NCBI GenBank assembly: GCA_023974075.1 | Contig: CM043792.1 | Coordinates: 23,212,014 to 23,276,013, forward strand | From: Chaenocephalus aceratus | Lineage: Eukaryota; Chordata; Actinopteri; Perciformes; Channichthyidae | Length of the DNA: 64,000 nt | Reading direction: 5' to 3' | In this document: piece by piece, positions 1-10,774 of the stretch | Numbering within the stretch: position 1 is the first letter of the stretch | How the letters are laid out: the number at the start of each line of letters is the position of its first letter | Notes under the pieces: generated by a model | The model's database searches: none | Told to the model about the DNA's origin: nothing | Seen by the model: the letters and a program-made list of their open reading frames with translations, nothing else | Made by a program: the position numbers and the translations under genes

Positions 1-282
1 CTGCCTGAACTAGCTCGCAGGCTTCGCCCCATATAGTGTATTGTTGTTGGTGTTGTGGGTCGAAGGGTTATCTGGCAGGGAAGTTCTCATACTCAAAGAA
101 GGGCGGGGGTGATCTCAGGTCGCCTCAATATGGGGGAGAGAGAGGGGGGTGGCGGGTAAACTATCTCTATCAAATTAACACTTTCAATGTTTATAAAGTT
201 GTACTGCAATTAGTCAAATTAATGCGATGGGAGGTGCACCGCCCAGGGCACCAAATCAGCTAGAACCCCGCCACGGGCCAGA
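1..282. other. Unassigned sequence at window edge
   Basis: No gene is recognised. A G-rich stretch and a GC-rich block near 228-280 break up otherwise AT-rich sequence and look like repeat-derived material. The short open frame across it has no recognisable domain. Downstream of 282 the sequence becomes alignable to the 3' UTR of GTPase copy B. Confidence 0.3.
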
Positions 283-1035
283 AGCATTCATAAATACTTT
301 TTAATCCAGTTTTCAGTACACTTTTACTAAACACTTGGTATTTTTATACAACAGGCTTTTACCTTAGCTCAGGCAACAGGAGTTCTTGGCAGATTTATGT
401 CTGATTCTAGTTTAGGCTGACATTTCAATGAATTAATTAAATCCTCAACATTGATCACAGCACTACTGGAGGTTGATTTGGATGTAGACTAGGCTTCTTA
501 AAGAATGATTTTGATCTGTATTTTCTTATTTTAAAGCACAAAACTCACTGCGAATTAATGGTATTTTGTGTTTTTCATTCATATATGAGAAATAGGGTGA
601 TCTAGATGATGGCTTCTCTGGTTTCTTGTTACTTACTTTTTTTTTTATCCACACCGATTCTTAATGCATACATGTATTTGATTTGGTATATACTCCAATA
701 AACCAATACAAATCACTTGTATTGTTCATGTTCTTGTTGAAGGATCTATCTGCTCTAGGTTTTTGATAACATCAGTTTCTATTGTTAGATAATCAAATGA
801 TTTTCCAAACTTGTTATTGACTATTTTTTTTGAGTGAAATTATGTGAAATGTGTGCTCTTCCTGCCAAACAGGTTCAGTACTAGTGTGCAGTTATTTTAA
901 TTAATGGATAATAATAATAGGTGTGCTTTTCAATGTCACTAACAGGCTACCTACTGATTAGTCCCAAAGTGTATCACCATTTCTATTAGTTATTTTTGTT
1001 TATTTCTATTTTCTGAAGCAACAAAGCATCCGTTA
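283..1035 (+). other. 3' UTR-like remnant of an upstream GTPase copy (copy A)
   Basis: By eye this stretch aligns, in the same orientation, with about 53636-54770, the sequence downstream of the stop codon of GTPase copy B. Shared landmarks are the start (ttttaatccagttttcag), the run around gctctaggttttt and the AATAAA context near 697 (ctccaataaaccaatac). No coding exon is visible left of it, so the coding part of copy A lies outside the window or has been lost. Similarity ends near 1035. It shows that the array extends at least one unit to the left. I infer 3' UTR status only from the alignment with copy B. Confidence 0.7.
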
Positions 1036-1627
1036 AAACTTTGTTTGCTAAATCTTCAACAAAACATCCCTTAACTGGCCTCTCTATCAAGTGGCTATTC
1101 CTGACAAATGAAGCTCAGTGCAAGTTCAACCAGGAAGACCGTCTTTACTCTTCATGTATTTCTATTCCCTATTACTCTCCCTCCTCTCAATAAGTGACCG
1201 GGGGCGTCACTCTTCAGCTTAACCAATCACTTCGCTCTATTCCCAAGAGCCTATCATAACGCTCTGTCTAACCTTTTACATCTGCGCTTCCCCCTCCGAC
1301 AGCTGTCATTTCAGGTGACTCTACGCAACCCTCCTCCACCCCTTTTCACCTCCCGTACCGCTGAATCGAGGGTCAAGCTAAACCACTCCTCTTCAGACCG
1401 ACCCAACTATCCATTCACCACCACCAGTGTCTAGATCGGCTCTACCTTCCCGAATGATACTTCCTGCACAACGGGGCCTAATCGCCAAAATTACATTACA
1501 TTCATTTGCGCATCTGCGCAATAAATATGTATTATTACATCAAAACCGTCTCTCCTGATTGAATTAGTGTTGTCAGCAGTTAGATGTATTCTCCTGACTA
1601 ACATCAATCCGCCTTCGTGTTCTTCGT
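1036..1627. other. Gene-free spacer
   Basis: No exon, RNA gene or paired terminal repeat was found. The centre (about 1180-1450) is pyrimidine-rich on this strand and more GC-rich than its surroundings. The right boundary is the start of the DIRS1-like element's terminal repeat. Confidence 0.4.
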
Positions 1628-1850
1628 CATTCGTTCTCATTCATAACACTCCGTTCGATGTCTCACTATGGGATGCGCCTCATCGCGGAGCAAACAGAAG
1701 CATCAATCTCATTATGCCAATCCTGATTGGCTGGTGATCTTGACTTCAGCGTCAGGGAATCCACCCCCTATAAGTAGCTTGCGTTACGTCGCATGCGTCA
1801 TTCAAACACCTCTTCTCGCTTCAGAGCACATCTCTATGGTAGCCGGGCTA
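1628..1850 (+). repeat. Left inverted terminal repeat of the DIRS1-like element
   Basis: The block beginning near cattcgttctcattcataac and running through the ctataagtagcttgcgttacg motif is found inverted at the right end of the element, in two pieces (6139-6165 and 6230-6415). The ctataagtag motif is TATA-like and could place a promoter inside the repeat; that is inference. Confidence 0.75.
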
Positions 1851-1999
1851 GCTTACACAGACTGAACCCATATCTAAATTTCAGTCGACGGGCGCTCGCC
1901 GGCTACCCTTCCTGCTTCGCAAGAAGACTGCTAATACTAACACACCAGTTAGTATTATAATCGACCTCGCCGTTTCTTCCTCGGAATTAAGGTAAGGTT

Positions 2000-3460
2000 T
2001 TGCTTTTTCTTTTTCCCTCACAGAGGAGGAAAAGTTTAAAAGAAATATTAACACACCAGTTAATATTCTTTGAGAAAAAAGATCTACACTGTTCTTTTTT
2101 CTCCGGTTACCTGTTACGAGCGGGTCCTCTCCACGCCACGCGGCGAACAAGATGGACGCCTCTCTCCCTCACACCAGAGGAGTCAGGAACTTGGAGGCTC
2201 GGCGGCTGCGGGTTGAAAATATCAGGCACGGACTCACACCAGGTCTGCTCGTCCTGCCTCGGGCTGGAACACGCCCCGGAGGCTATTGACAACCCCGGCT
2301 CGTGCGGGCATTGTGCCCGCTTCACCGTAAAGAGCCTCCGCCGACGGTTAGCACGCCAAGCTAGCTTGTCGGGACAGGACCCCCTCATGTCCGTTGATTT
2401 GCCAGGCTGGCAATCAAGAAGCGGGGGCGTCCGCCGCAGAGATTGAGCCCTGCACTGTGTCGGTCTGGGGCTCATCAACAGCGGCAGCTGCGGAACCGGA
2501 GTCCCGCGCCGTGTCAGGCTGGGACCCGGTGGCGGCAAGAAACGCGGGAACGGAGCCCCACGCTTTACCAAGCTGGGGCTCCCGGCTGGACCTCACCATG
2601 GTTTCGCCCGCGGAGGATGTCCTGGAATTGGATTATATGGAGGACGAAGAGGATGGCCCTTTAGCAACAAGGCCCCAATCCAGGGTGCCTCCTCCCTAGA
2701 CTGTGACGATATGGAGAGGCTCGGCCTGCTCCGCATACCGCCTATGGAACTGCTGGTAGCAGCCCACCTCCTACCGAGGCTGGTCCCGTCACCAAGCAGG
2801 AACCCCACGCTGCCAGCGAAGGCGGACCGATTCCAGTCGACCATGACTGAACGGTCCTACAGAGCCGCAGCGTTGTCCACCAGGGCTCTGAACGTTTCCT
2901 CGCTGCTAACCGCATACCAAGCGGAGCTCTGCGAGGATCTGTCGAGCAATCCTGGACCGGCCGTTCTGGATGAGATGGCCGCGGTCACAGATATTTGTCT
3001 CCGTGTCCAACGCTGCGCCGTCCAGGCCACGGGCAAGGCAATGGGGATCATGGTGGTGCAGGAAAGAGCTAGATGGCTCAACCTCACCAACCTCCCAGAC
3101 CGGGAAAAGGAGGATGTGCTTGACATGCCCATCGTTCCCGAGGGGATTTTCGGCTCCGCTCTCGCCTCCATGCAGAGGAGATGCGAGTCGAAAAAGAAGG
3201 AGGACGAGGCCCTCCACCTCTGCCTCCCTCGAAGGGTCCAGCCGCTGCCTTCACAGCGGCAGTCCTTCGCCCAAGCTGCCTCGAACCCTGCTCGGTTCAA
3301 AATACCTAAACAGCAGAGGTCACAGCCCGCCCCGAGTCCCCAGCCCAGGCAGGAGACGAGGGCGAGTTGGCCTAGAAAATCTCCGGTCCCGGCTGCAGCC
3401 CAGGCGCAGCCGACCCAGAATTTCGGCCAGCAGTCGAGGAAGAAGAAGCGAGTGGCCTGA
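2000..3460 (+). pseudogene. Broken gag-like gene of the DIRS1-like element
   Basis: The first part (frame of 2000-2446) holds a cysteine-rich segment with paired CxxC motifs (CSSC, then CGHC) around 2240-2320. Reading then moves to another frame for 2430-2699 (an acidic stretch ending LELDYMEDEEDG) and returns to the first frame for 2711-3460. That last part has a helical, leucine-rich region (ALNVSSLLTAYQAELCEDL) and a basic, proline-rich tail ending QQSRKKKRVA. The order of an N-terminal Cys cluster, an acidic linker and a basic tail fits DIRS gag-like proteins. At least two frameshifts separate the pieces, and I could not fix the original start codon. Confidence 0.65.
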
Positions 3461-3603
3461 CAGCCCCTCCTTCTCTCCTCTGTGACAGAGCTGGAAGTCC
3501 ACGGTTCCCCAGCTCTAGATGTGTTCCCGCCGCCTCGAGAGATGCCTCAACACCATCCTCAAGTCCGCAAAAACACATGTCACAAGTTTGTTGTTGTTTC
3601 TAA

Positions 3604-5367
3604 AATAAACCATTTTCCGCCCGAGGAGAGTCAGCCCATATTCTAGAGAGAGAGATCCTCTCACTTCTAGAAAAGAGGGCTATATCTATAGTACCCGCCG
3701 AGCAGAGTCAGAGCGGCTTTTATTCCAAGTATTTCCTCGTTCCCAAACGGGGAGGGAACGGAATTCGGCCAATACTAGATTTGAGGGTTCTGATCACATA
3801 TCTAAAAAGATACAAATTCAGAATGCTCACTCACACATCTCTGCTGCGTCTCGTGCGACAAAACAACTGGTTTACATCAGTCGACCTGAAAGATGCGTAT
3901 TTCCACATCCCAGTATATTACCCACACAGGAAATATCTGAGGTTCGCATTTCAGAGGATCTGTTACGAATACAGAGTACTTCCCTTCGGTCTGTCTCTCA
4001 GTCCAAGAGTGTTTGTACGATGTACGGAAGCCGCGATAGCCCAGTTAAGACAACAGGGTATTCACCTGGCGACTTACCTAGACGACTGGCTGCTTCTCGC
4101 ACAGTCGGAGCAGGAGGCTGTTACGCAGACAAATGCAGGTGCCCAGGTTGAGCACCTGCTCAACCTGGGTTTCATAATAAACACAGAGAAGAGCATGTTG
4201 TGCCCAGCACAGACTGTACTCTTCCTGGGTTTACACCTGAACTCGGTGCCCTTTACAGCCCGCCTGTCAGCGGAAAGAGTGAAAGCTTTCAGAGCTTGTC
4301 TCGATCATTTCCAGCTGCGCAAACATGTTCTCTTCAGATCATGCCTGCGGTTACTGGGGCTCATGGCGTCAGCCATCCTGGTCGTACGACTGGGACGCTT
4401 ACACATGAGGGAGTTTCAGCGCTGGGTAGCCTCTTTAAAACTAAACCCCGCGCGTCATGGCACGCGGAGAGTAATAGTTACTGTGAAATGCGTAATGGCA
4501 CTGCGCCACTGGCTGCACCCGACTTTTCTAGTACGGGGCGTGCCTATGAGAGCTGTCCTTTCACGGAAGGTGGTCACCACGGACGCATGTCTGACAGGCT
4601 GGGGAGGTATTTACGAAGGTCGTCCGGTGAGGGGTCTCTGGAGCAGAGACCTCCAGCGGGCGCACATAAATTACCTGGAGCTTTTAGCGGTGTTCCTCAC
4701 CCTAAAACGCTTTCTGCCTTTTCTCAGAGGACATCATGTCCTCGTGAGGACAGACAATACGACCACAATATCGTATATAAACCGCCAAGGGGGTTTGCAT
4801 TCTCTCCAGTTACACACACTGGCGCGCAAACTTATCCTATGGAGCGGCAGACGTCTCCTCTCTCTGAGAGCGACGCACGTACCAGGAGTGATGAACCTCG
4901 GGGCAGATCTGCTGTCCAGAGGTGCACCACTATATGCAGACTGGACTCTACATCCTAAGATTGTGAGTCAGCTGTGGGTGCGTTACGGCAGAGCCGCGGT
5001 AGATCTGTTCGCATCGAAAGAAAATGCTCAATGTCAGCTGTTCTTTTCAATGCACGATTTAAACGCTCCGTTAGGCGTGGACGCGCTCGCGCACGTTTGG
5101 CCTCCGGGCCTTCTGTACGCGTTCCCACCCCTGGCTCTGATACCCCCAACTCTGGCCAGAGTGAGGGAACAACACCACACACTTATCCTGATAGCTCCGC
5201 ACTGGCCTGCAATGTACTGGCTGGCGGAGATATATCAGCTGCTGTGCGGGCAGCCATGGCAGCTCCCACTACGCAGGGACATACTGTCTCAGGCGGGGGG
5301 GGCCATCTTTCACCCACACCCAGAGCGCTTGGCACTATGGGCCTGGCCCGTGAGTGGTACAATCTGA
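3604..5367 (+). CDS. Reverse transcriptase / RNase H of the DIRS1-like element
   Basis: The frame is open from just after a stop at 3601-3603 to 5367, about 588 codons. Visible RT motifs are KRGGNGIRPILDLR (about 3745-3790), FTSVDLKDAYFHIPV, VLPFGLSLSPRVF and the catalytic box TYLDDWLLLA (about 4072-4100). RNase H motifs follow: TTDACLTGWGG (about 4577), an LELLAVFLTL helix, RTDNTTTISYINRQGG and GADLLSRG. The protein copies element RNA to DNA and degrades the template. No ATG is obvious near the start, so translation may depend on frameshifting or another mechanism from gag. The recombinase frame overlaps its 3' end. I see no internal stop or frameshift. Confidence 0.88.
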   Translation, partial: NKPFSARGESAHILEREILSLLEKRAISIVPAEQSQSGFYSKYFLVPKRGGNGIRPILDLRVLITYLKRYKFRMLTHTSLLRLVRQNNWFTSVDLKDAYFHIPVYYPHRKYLRFAFQRICYEYRVLPFGLSLSPRVFVRCTEAAIAQLRQQGIHLATYLDDWLLLAQSEQEAVTQTNAGAQVEHLLNLGFIINTEKSMLCPAQTVLFLGLHLNSVPFTARLSAERVKAFRACLDHFQLRKHVLFRSCLRLLGLMASAILVVRLGRLHMREFQRWVASLKLNPARHGTRRVIVTVKCVMALRHWLHPTFLVRGVPMRAVLSRKVVTTDACLTGWGGIYEGRPVRGLWSRDLQRAHINYLELLAVFLTLKRFLPFLRGHHVLVRTDNTTTISYINRQGGLHSLQLHTLARKLILWSGRRLLSLRATHVPGVMNLGADLLSRGAPLYADWTLHPKIVSQLWVRYGRAAVDLFASKENAQCQLFFSMHDLNAPLGVDALAHVWPPGLLYAFPPLALIPPTLARVREQHHTLILIAPHWPAMYWLAEIYQLLCGQPWQLPLRRDILSQAGGAIFHPHPERLALWAWPVSGTI

Positions 5368-6069
5368 ATACAGTGGGACTCCCTCAGAAGGTGATAAACA
5401 CTATTCAGAGTGCGAGAGCTTCCTCCACCAGGTCTCTCTATGACTGTAAGTGGAGAGTGTTTGAGGAGTGGTGCCTTCAAAAAGGGCACATCTCTTTTCA
5501 ATGTCCTGTCGGGGTGATTTTATCATGTCTACAGGACTTGATTGATAAACACAGAGCTTTCTCTACGATCAAAGTGTACCTGGCTGCTATTGCTAAAGCC
5601 TAAGGTGGTTGGTTCATGTACCCCAATTGACATTGAGGCATTTCCTCCGCCGCTGTGTTCCTCCGGGGAACAGCAGCCGGATTTGCTGTGTCCAGTCCGT
5701 GCTTTACGCACCTATATGGACAGATCAAAAGAGTTTCGTCATAATGACCAACTCTTTGTGTCCTGGGCTAACCCTCAGAAGGGCAAGCCTATTACTAAGC
5801 AATGGTTCTCCCACTGGATTGTGGAGGCAATTGCTTTGGCCTATACGAGTCAGGGTTTGCAGACACCTTCGGTTCTGCATGCTCTTTCGACTCGTGGTCT
5901 GGCTACATCCTGGGCTTTGCTCAAGGGTGTTTCCATCCAAGACATTTGTGCAGCGGCGAGCTGGTCCTCGCCGCTCACTTTTGTCCGCTTTTACAGGCTA
6001 GACGTCTCTGCTCCTTGTGTGGCCCGAGCAGTGCTGGGCACCTTGTTGAGTCAGAGCTCTACCTGTTAA
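5310..6069 (+). pseudogene. Tyrosine recombinase of the DIRS1-like element, internally deleted
   Basis: The N-terminal, SAM-like core-binding part is read in the frame of 4974-5603 (REWYNLNTVGLPQKVI to HRAFSTIKVYLAAIAKA, then stop). The C-terminal catalytic part is read in a different frame, 5596-6069: PKVVGSCTPIDIEAFPPP, RALRTYMDR, HALSTRGLATSWALLKGV, AASWSS, and FVRFYRLDV, which supplies the candidate Tyr. The two halves abut near 5595. The segment that normally carries the first catalytic arginine between these blocks is not seen, and the reading frame changes there. I infer an internal deletion of roughly a hundred codons, leaving a recombinase that should not be catalytic. Confidence 0.7.
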
Positions 6070-6138
6070 GTTCTGGTTGGTTTGGTGAATTTCGAGATAA
6101 GCTCGTCTGGCAATACGGGAGCTATACAATATCCCATA

Positions 6139-6462
6139 GTGAGACATCGAACGGAGTGTTATGAATGAGAACTATAGGTTACTTACGTAACCCCAGTCCT
6201 AAGAGTAACATGTAGTGAGATGTCTCACCAGACGGCCCTCCTTGCTATGGTGAAGCGAGAAGAGGTGCTTATTTTTAATGACGCATGCGACGTAGCGCAA
6301 GCTACTTATAGGGGGTGGATTCCCTGATGCTGACGTCAAGATCACCAGCCAATCAGGATTGGCGTAATGAGATTGATGCTTCTGTTTGCTCCGCGATGAG
6401 GCGCATCCCATAGTGAGACATCTCACTACATGTGAGACTGGGGTTACGTAAGTAACCCATAG
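6139..6462 (-). repeat. Right inverted terminal repeat of the DIRS1-like element
   Basis: This stretch carries the reverse complement of the left terminal repeat in two parts. It is itself framed by a short inverted pair: ggttacttacgtaacccc at about 6176 and ggggttacgtaagtaacc at about 6442. Such a composite right end is expected for DIRS elements, whose circular intermediate is built from overlapping terminal sequences. Confidence 0.7.
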
Positions 6463-7156
6463 TTTTCTCCTCTTCCCCTGCCAAGTGCTGTACCAGAAGC
6501 AAAAGCACAGCTCTTCAGCTGCAGTTTAACTTTTCAGATTATCAGGAAACCTTTTTGTCAATATTGTCTACAACCCAAACATGTATGTTATTGTTGTTAT
6601 ATGTATGATATGTTATTTATAGTGTATCTGTGAAATTTCAATAATTTGAAAATACATTTCTTTTCAAATTATGTTCTTCAAAAAAACCTCAAAATTAATT
6701 AATTAAAATATACATCCTCACCAAAACATTAGGTGTTGTTCAGGCTATTTGGCAAGTGTGTTGTGTTCAATACAAATTTGATAAATGTGTGATTTTTGCA
6801 ATACTTAAATATTCCGCTTCTGTTGTCACATTAAAAAGGGCATATTTAAAAGCAATATAGTAAGAGTGAGACGCCCATTTTGTTTGCCTTTTTTCTTTTG
6901 TTTCAGATGTAGCAGCTCAGGTTAGAGACTTGCCATTTAGCTTACTTCTGTTTTCTTTTAGGGACATTTTGTTTAGCCAACTTCTGTTTATTGATGTTGG
7001 GCATCACTGATCTCCAAAGTTTAAATAAACTGCTGAAGTGGAGTTTTACTTGTCTTGCTGACCTTTGGGAGTTAACTATCTCATGGAGTAGGAGGCTGTA
7101 GGGTTGGGTTTGGAATTAGGCAACAGCTGGAGCTTTTTCTGACTCCACTCTCTTTC
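6463..7156. other. Gene-free AT-rich spacer
   Basis: No splice-bounded coding segment, RNA gene or paired repeat end was recognised between the DIRS1-like element and the tandem TIR elements. Confidence 0.4.
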
Positions 7157-8202
7157 AGGGGCCTGTACTACGAAGCTGGTTCAACCTAACCTGGATATGT
7201 TTGAGTTAGCCGGTTGGCCTAATCCAAAACAAACGCGCTGTCGCTAAACGGTACTACGACGTGGGTTATCAAGTGGATCGCTCAAGCCAGCCGTGTCCTA
7301 TCTAGTTAGGTGCGCGTTCACATGAAAGGGGTGGTATTTGGAGCATTCGACCAATCACAAACATGGAGAAGCATACTGACAGCGCAGCGTCATACTTCCT
7401 GAATGAAAAGTGAACTTTAATACTAGTCAAATATGAAGAAGTTATACTTTAAACATCCATGACTTAAACACTTTATCCAGGATAAAAGCCACATAGCTGT
7501 ACCTGCAAGGTGAATACAGTTGGTAAAAGAAAAAGTGTTTGAATGCGTACATTAACAGGTTTATGATATCACTGCCCCGTCTAAAACACGATCTGACTTT
7601 AATTACATTTGTCTCGAGTGTTTCGTCAACTTAATGTGTTGCTTAAAATAATACTTCTGCATACAGTATGTGACACTGTGAGTGTTGCACGGCCAGATAC
7701 GGCTCAGCTGACTCAGATAAGAACATATATGATACATTATGAAGTGATATGCCGCGGACTGTACTTAATGTTACTCTGATCCGGTTACTTATGTTGTGGC
7801 AGATATTTAAGTAAGCTTTCTTAACGCTAATGTTATAATAGTCAGATTGCTCTGAAGATGGGAGGTGATATTCTATTAATGTTCACGTTCACACAGTCGG
7901 TGATTTTTGCCGGCCGTCTTTCCTGCAACGGCAGCTTTTCTGTATTTCCTTTCTCCTGTAATATGACTTGATCGCTTTAAACTCCGCACACTGAGCTCTG
8001 ATTGGTCAGCAGGCAGTACTTTCACTGAGTTGAGCTCTTAGCCTGCAACCTAACCTGGTCCTGACCAGGTTAGCCGCTAAGCATAAGTTACCATGGAGAT
8101 CTAGCCTGCTAAAAAGAGAACCAGCTTCGTGGGACCGGAAAGCCGGAGTTTTCCCTGAATTTAGCTGGCTAAGCGAAAATCCTGCTTCGTAGTATACCCC
8201 CC
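7157..8202. mobile_element. 1.04-kb non-autonomous TIR element, tandem copy 1
   Basis: It starts ggggcctgtactacgaagc and ends gcttcgtagtataccccc, so the two ends form imperfect inverted repeats of about 20 bp. It has no transposase frame. An almost identical second copy follows directly, and the junction reads taccccccaggggcctatg with no spacer. The four bases cagg occur before copy 1, between the copies and after copy 2, consistent with a short shared target-site duplication. I could not assign the superfamily with confidence. Confidence 0.75.
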
Positions 8203-9242
8203 AGGGGCCTATGCTACGAACCTGGTTCAACCTAACCTGGATATGTTTGAGTTAGCCGGTTGGCCTAATCCAAAACATACGCACTGTCGCTAAACTGTAC
8301 TACGACGCGGGTTATCAAGTGGATCGCTCAAGCCAGCCGTGTCCTATCTAGTTAGGTGCGCGTTCACATGAAAGGGGTGGTATTTGGAGCATTCGACCAA
8401 TCACAAACATGGAGAAGCGTACTGACAGCGCAGCGGCATACTTCCTGAATGAAAAGTGAACTTTAATACTAGTCAAAAATGAAGAAGTTAAACTTTAAAC
8501 ATCCATGACTTAAACACTTTATCCAGGATAAAAGCCACATAGCTGCACCTGCAAGGTGAATACAGCTGGAAAAAGTGTTTGAATGCGTACATAACAGGTT
8601 TATGATATCACTGCCCCGTCTAAAACACGATCTGACTTTAATTACATTTGTCTCGAGTGTTTCGTCAACTTAATGTGTTGCTTAAAATAATACTTCTGCA
8701 TACAGTCTGTGACACTGTGAGTGTTGCACGGCCAGATACGGCTCAGCTGACTCAGATAAGGAGATATATGATACATTATGAAGTGATATGCTGCGGACTG
8801 TACTTAATGTACTCTGATCCGGTTACTTATGTTGTGGCCGATATTTAAGTAAGCTTTCTTAACGCTAATGTTATAATAGTCAGATTGCTCTGAAGATGGA
8901 GGTGATATTCTATTAATGTTCACGTTCACACAGTCGGTGATTTTTGCCGGCCGTCTTTCCTGCGACGGCAGCTTTTCTGCATTTCCTTTCTCCTGTAATA
9001 TGACTTGATCGCTTTAAACTCCGCACACTGAGCTCTGATTGGTCAGCAGGCGGTGCTTTCACTGAGTTGAGCTCTTAGCCTGCAACCTAACCTGGTCCCG
9101 ACCAGGTTAGCTGCTTAGCATATATTACCATGGAGATCTAGCCTGCTAAAAAGAGAACCAGCTTCGGATGACCGGAAAGCCGGAGTTTTCCCTGAATTTA
9201 GCCGGCTAAGCGAAAATCCTGCTTCGCAGTATACCCCCCAGG
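8203..9242. mobile_element. 1.04-kb non-autonomous TIR element, tandem copy 2
   Basis: This repeats copy 1 in the same orientation with scattered substitutions and small indels. Examples are a 6-base deletion near 8567 relative to copy 1 and gcttcgcagtata in place of gcttcgtagtata at the right end. A third, rearranged copy of the same family lies at 29487-29845. Confidence 0.75.
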
Positions 9243-9664
9243 AGGAGTCAAATACCGACGACAGCACAAGCCAGATGATAACAATCAATCATGATAAAAC
9301 TGTTAAATGATTACGTAATCCATCTTCAGGAATACAATACACTTTACAAATGGTGCAAATATGCAATGTGTAAAGTGCGTTGTGCAAATATTGCAAATTA
9401 AGTGAAAATATCACTACTCAAGTGCAAAGTGCCATTATGTTGTTTGTTTAAAGAGCAGGTAATACAAAAGCCCACCCAATATTTACAAGGCCAAAGCCAA
9501 CGGCCAATTATAAAGAGGTGGCCTTTGTTACAATCCTTTTTATTTTACTTTATACAACTCCGCTACATTGCAGGTGGATTATTGTAATACCAACTGCAGT
9601 AGACATATCTTGCACTCATGTGATGCACATTAACAAACCAGTGGATCCCAGCATTTTTGGATTA
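9243..9664. other. Gene-free spacer
   Basis: AT-rich sequence with short direct repeats of the gtgcaaat/gcaaatattgc type around 9350-9400. No gene or element boundary was recognised. Confidence 0.35.
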
Positions 9665-9822
9665 GAGACCCCGTGTCATGTTTCAGATTTCTGTGACTTG
9701 TTTGTTCAACTAAAGTGACAACCATATTCTGAATTTCTTCATTCTGCCTTAAGAGGAAATAATTACACTTGACATGAAAATACCTTCATGATTAGAGAAA
9801 GAACCTCTTTGGCAAGGGTTTT
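9665..9822 (+). promoter_or_regulatory. Displaced upstream region of GTPase copy B
   Basis: This stretch aligns in the same orientation with about 60383-60540, directly upstream of GTPase copy C. Shared landmarks are agagaccccgtgt, acacttgacat, aaaatacc and catgattagagaaa, ending at aagggttt. It should therefore be the old upstream sequence of the next gene in the array, copy B. Copy B's first exon now lies at 38938-38985, 29 kb away, because of the block described next. The alignment is by eye; the regulatory role is inferred from position only. Confidence 0.55.
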
Positions 9823-9985
9823 TAATCCGTGTATCTACCGTCCAATTGTTTTTCTTTATTAAACACGTAAACAGAAGAGCGTCTGAGAGGTGTTTTTGCT
9901 TTTTACCTTACTAACTGGTCAAATGGTCCTTGAAGCGAGGGGCGGGGCGAAACTCACGGAAGTGATTTCAAAACAAAAGCACTCG
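9823..9985 (+). repeat. Left boundary inverted repeat of the 29-kb block
   Basis: The run beginning aatccgtgtatctaccgtcc and ending ttcaaaacaaaagcac is found reverse-complemented at 38775-38937 with roughly 8-10% differences and small indels. It marks one edge of a 29-kb block. The flanks on both sides match sequence near GTPase copy C, so the edge is a genuine junction. I see no target-site duplication next to it. Confidence 0.75.
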
Positions 9986-10774
9986 TTTGCTAAAATCACA
10001 CTTTTAATCACTACAGTATCCTGCTGAAGGACCGGTGATTATAAACAAGGGGAATTTAGCGATCACAACGAAAACGGCCAAGACACACTTTGAGCCCAGA
10101 AAATGAATGTTATTAAGGGCTGTAAATATAATAAGCCTATGTCTAAAATGGACAACATTGTTAGGAGATTTAAACTATACAGCGGTTCTGCACTGCGGTC
10201 ACTCCGCCGCCTCTCGAGTTTGTTTTTTCAAATCAGCTGCTCTTCATTTTTCCTGCTATATTTGAGAGTGACACAAATATTTGTTACACAAGTTCTTAAG
10301 GAAACTGAACTGACACTGTTGGACTCGGTTCTAGTTTGACTGCTACCAGAAATAAAATGAAGTACTTTACTGTGTACTTTGTAAGTAATCCCCTGTCCCT
10401 TCCATAGTAATGCATGTTTTCTGCTATCTTTGATGAATGATACAAATAAAATGTTACCATTAGTTCTTAATTAAATTGATACTGTTTGACTTTGTATTAG
10501 TTAGCCATACTACTTACAATACATTGAAGTACTTTTACTGTGTATTTTTTGAGAAATACTCTGTCAAAGTCCCCTGCTGAGAACAAAATCAAGCCACTTC
10601 TGCTAAATTTGATGAGGGAATTCTTTTTTGTTGCCATTAGTTCTTTGTGAGGTTGATCCTGTTGGACTCCGTACTAGTGAAACTACCCCCATAAGTACTA
10701 TGAAGTACTTACTGTGTACTTTTCCAACAATCCTCTGTCAATGTCCCCTTCAGAAAACAAGAATGCATGTTTCT
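9986..10774 (+). repeat. Left arm of a large palindrome (outer part)
   Basis: The sequence from about 10020 (cctgctgaaggaccggtgat) to 10774 (gaatgcatgtttct) is found reverse-complemented at 18350-19111. It contains three or four degenerate internal units, each with an agtacttactgtgta-like core and a gcatgttt-like end, spaced about 130-160 bp apart. The arm continues at 16622, interrupted by the L2-like LINE. Confidence 0.75.

Larger units (their letters stand above)
1628..6462 (+). mobile_element. DIRS1-like tyrosine-recombinase retrotransposon
   Basis: The element contains, in order, a gag-like region (broken), a long reverse transcriptase/RNase H frame, and a tyrosine recombinase region partly overlapping RT/RH in another frame. 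This order and overlap are typical of DIRS1-group retroelements, which use a recombinase instead of an integrase. The ends are inverted: 1676-1850 returns reverse-complemented at about 6230-6415, and 1637-1675 returns reverse-complemented at about 6139-6165, the split terminal-repeat arrangement of DIRS elements. There are no LTRs and no convincing target-site duplication, as expected for the group. Gag frameshifts and a recombinase deletion suggest it is inactive. Confidence 0.88.
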
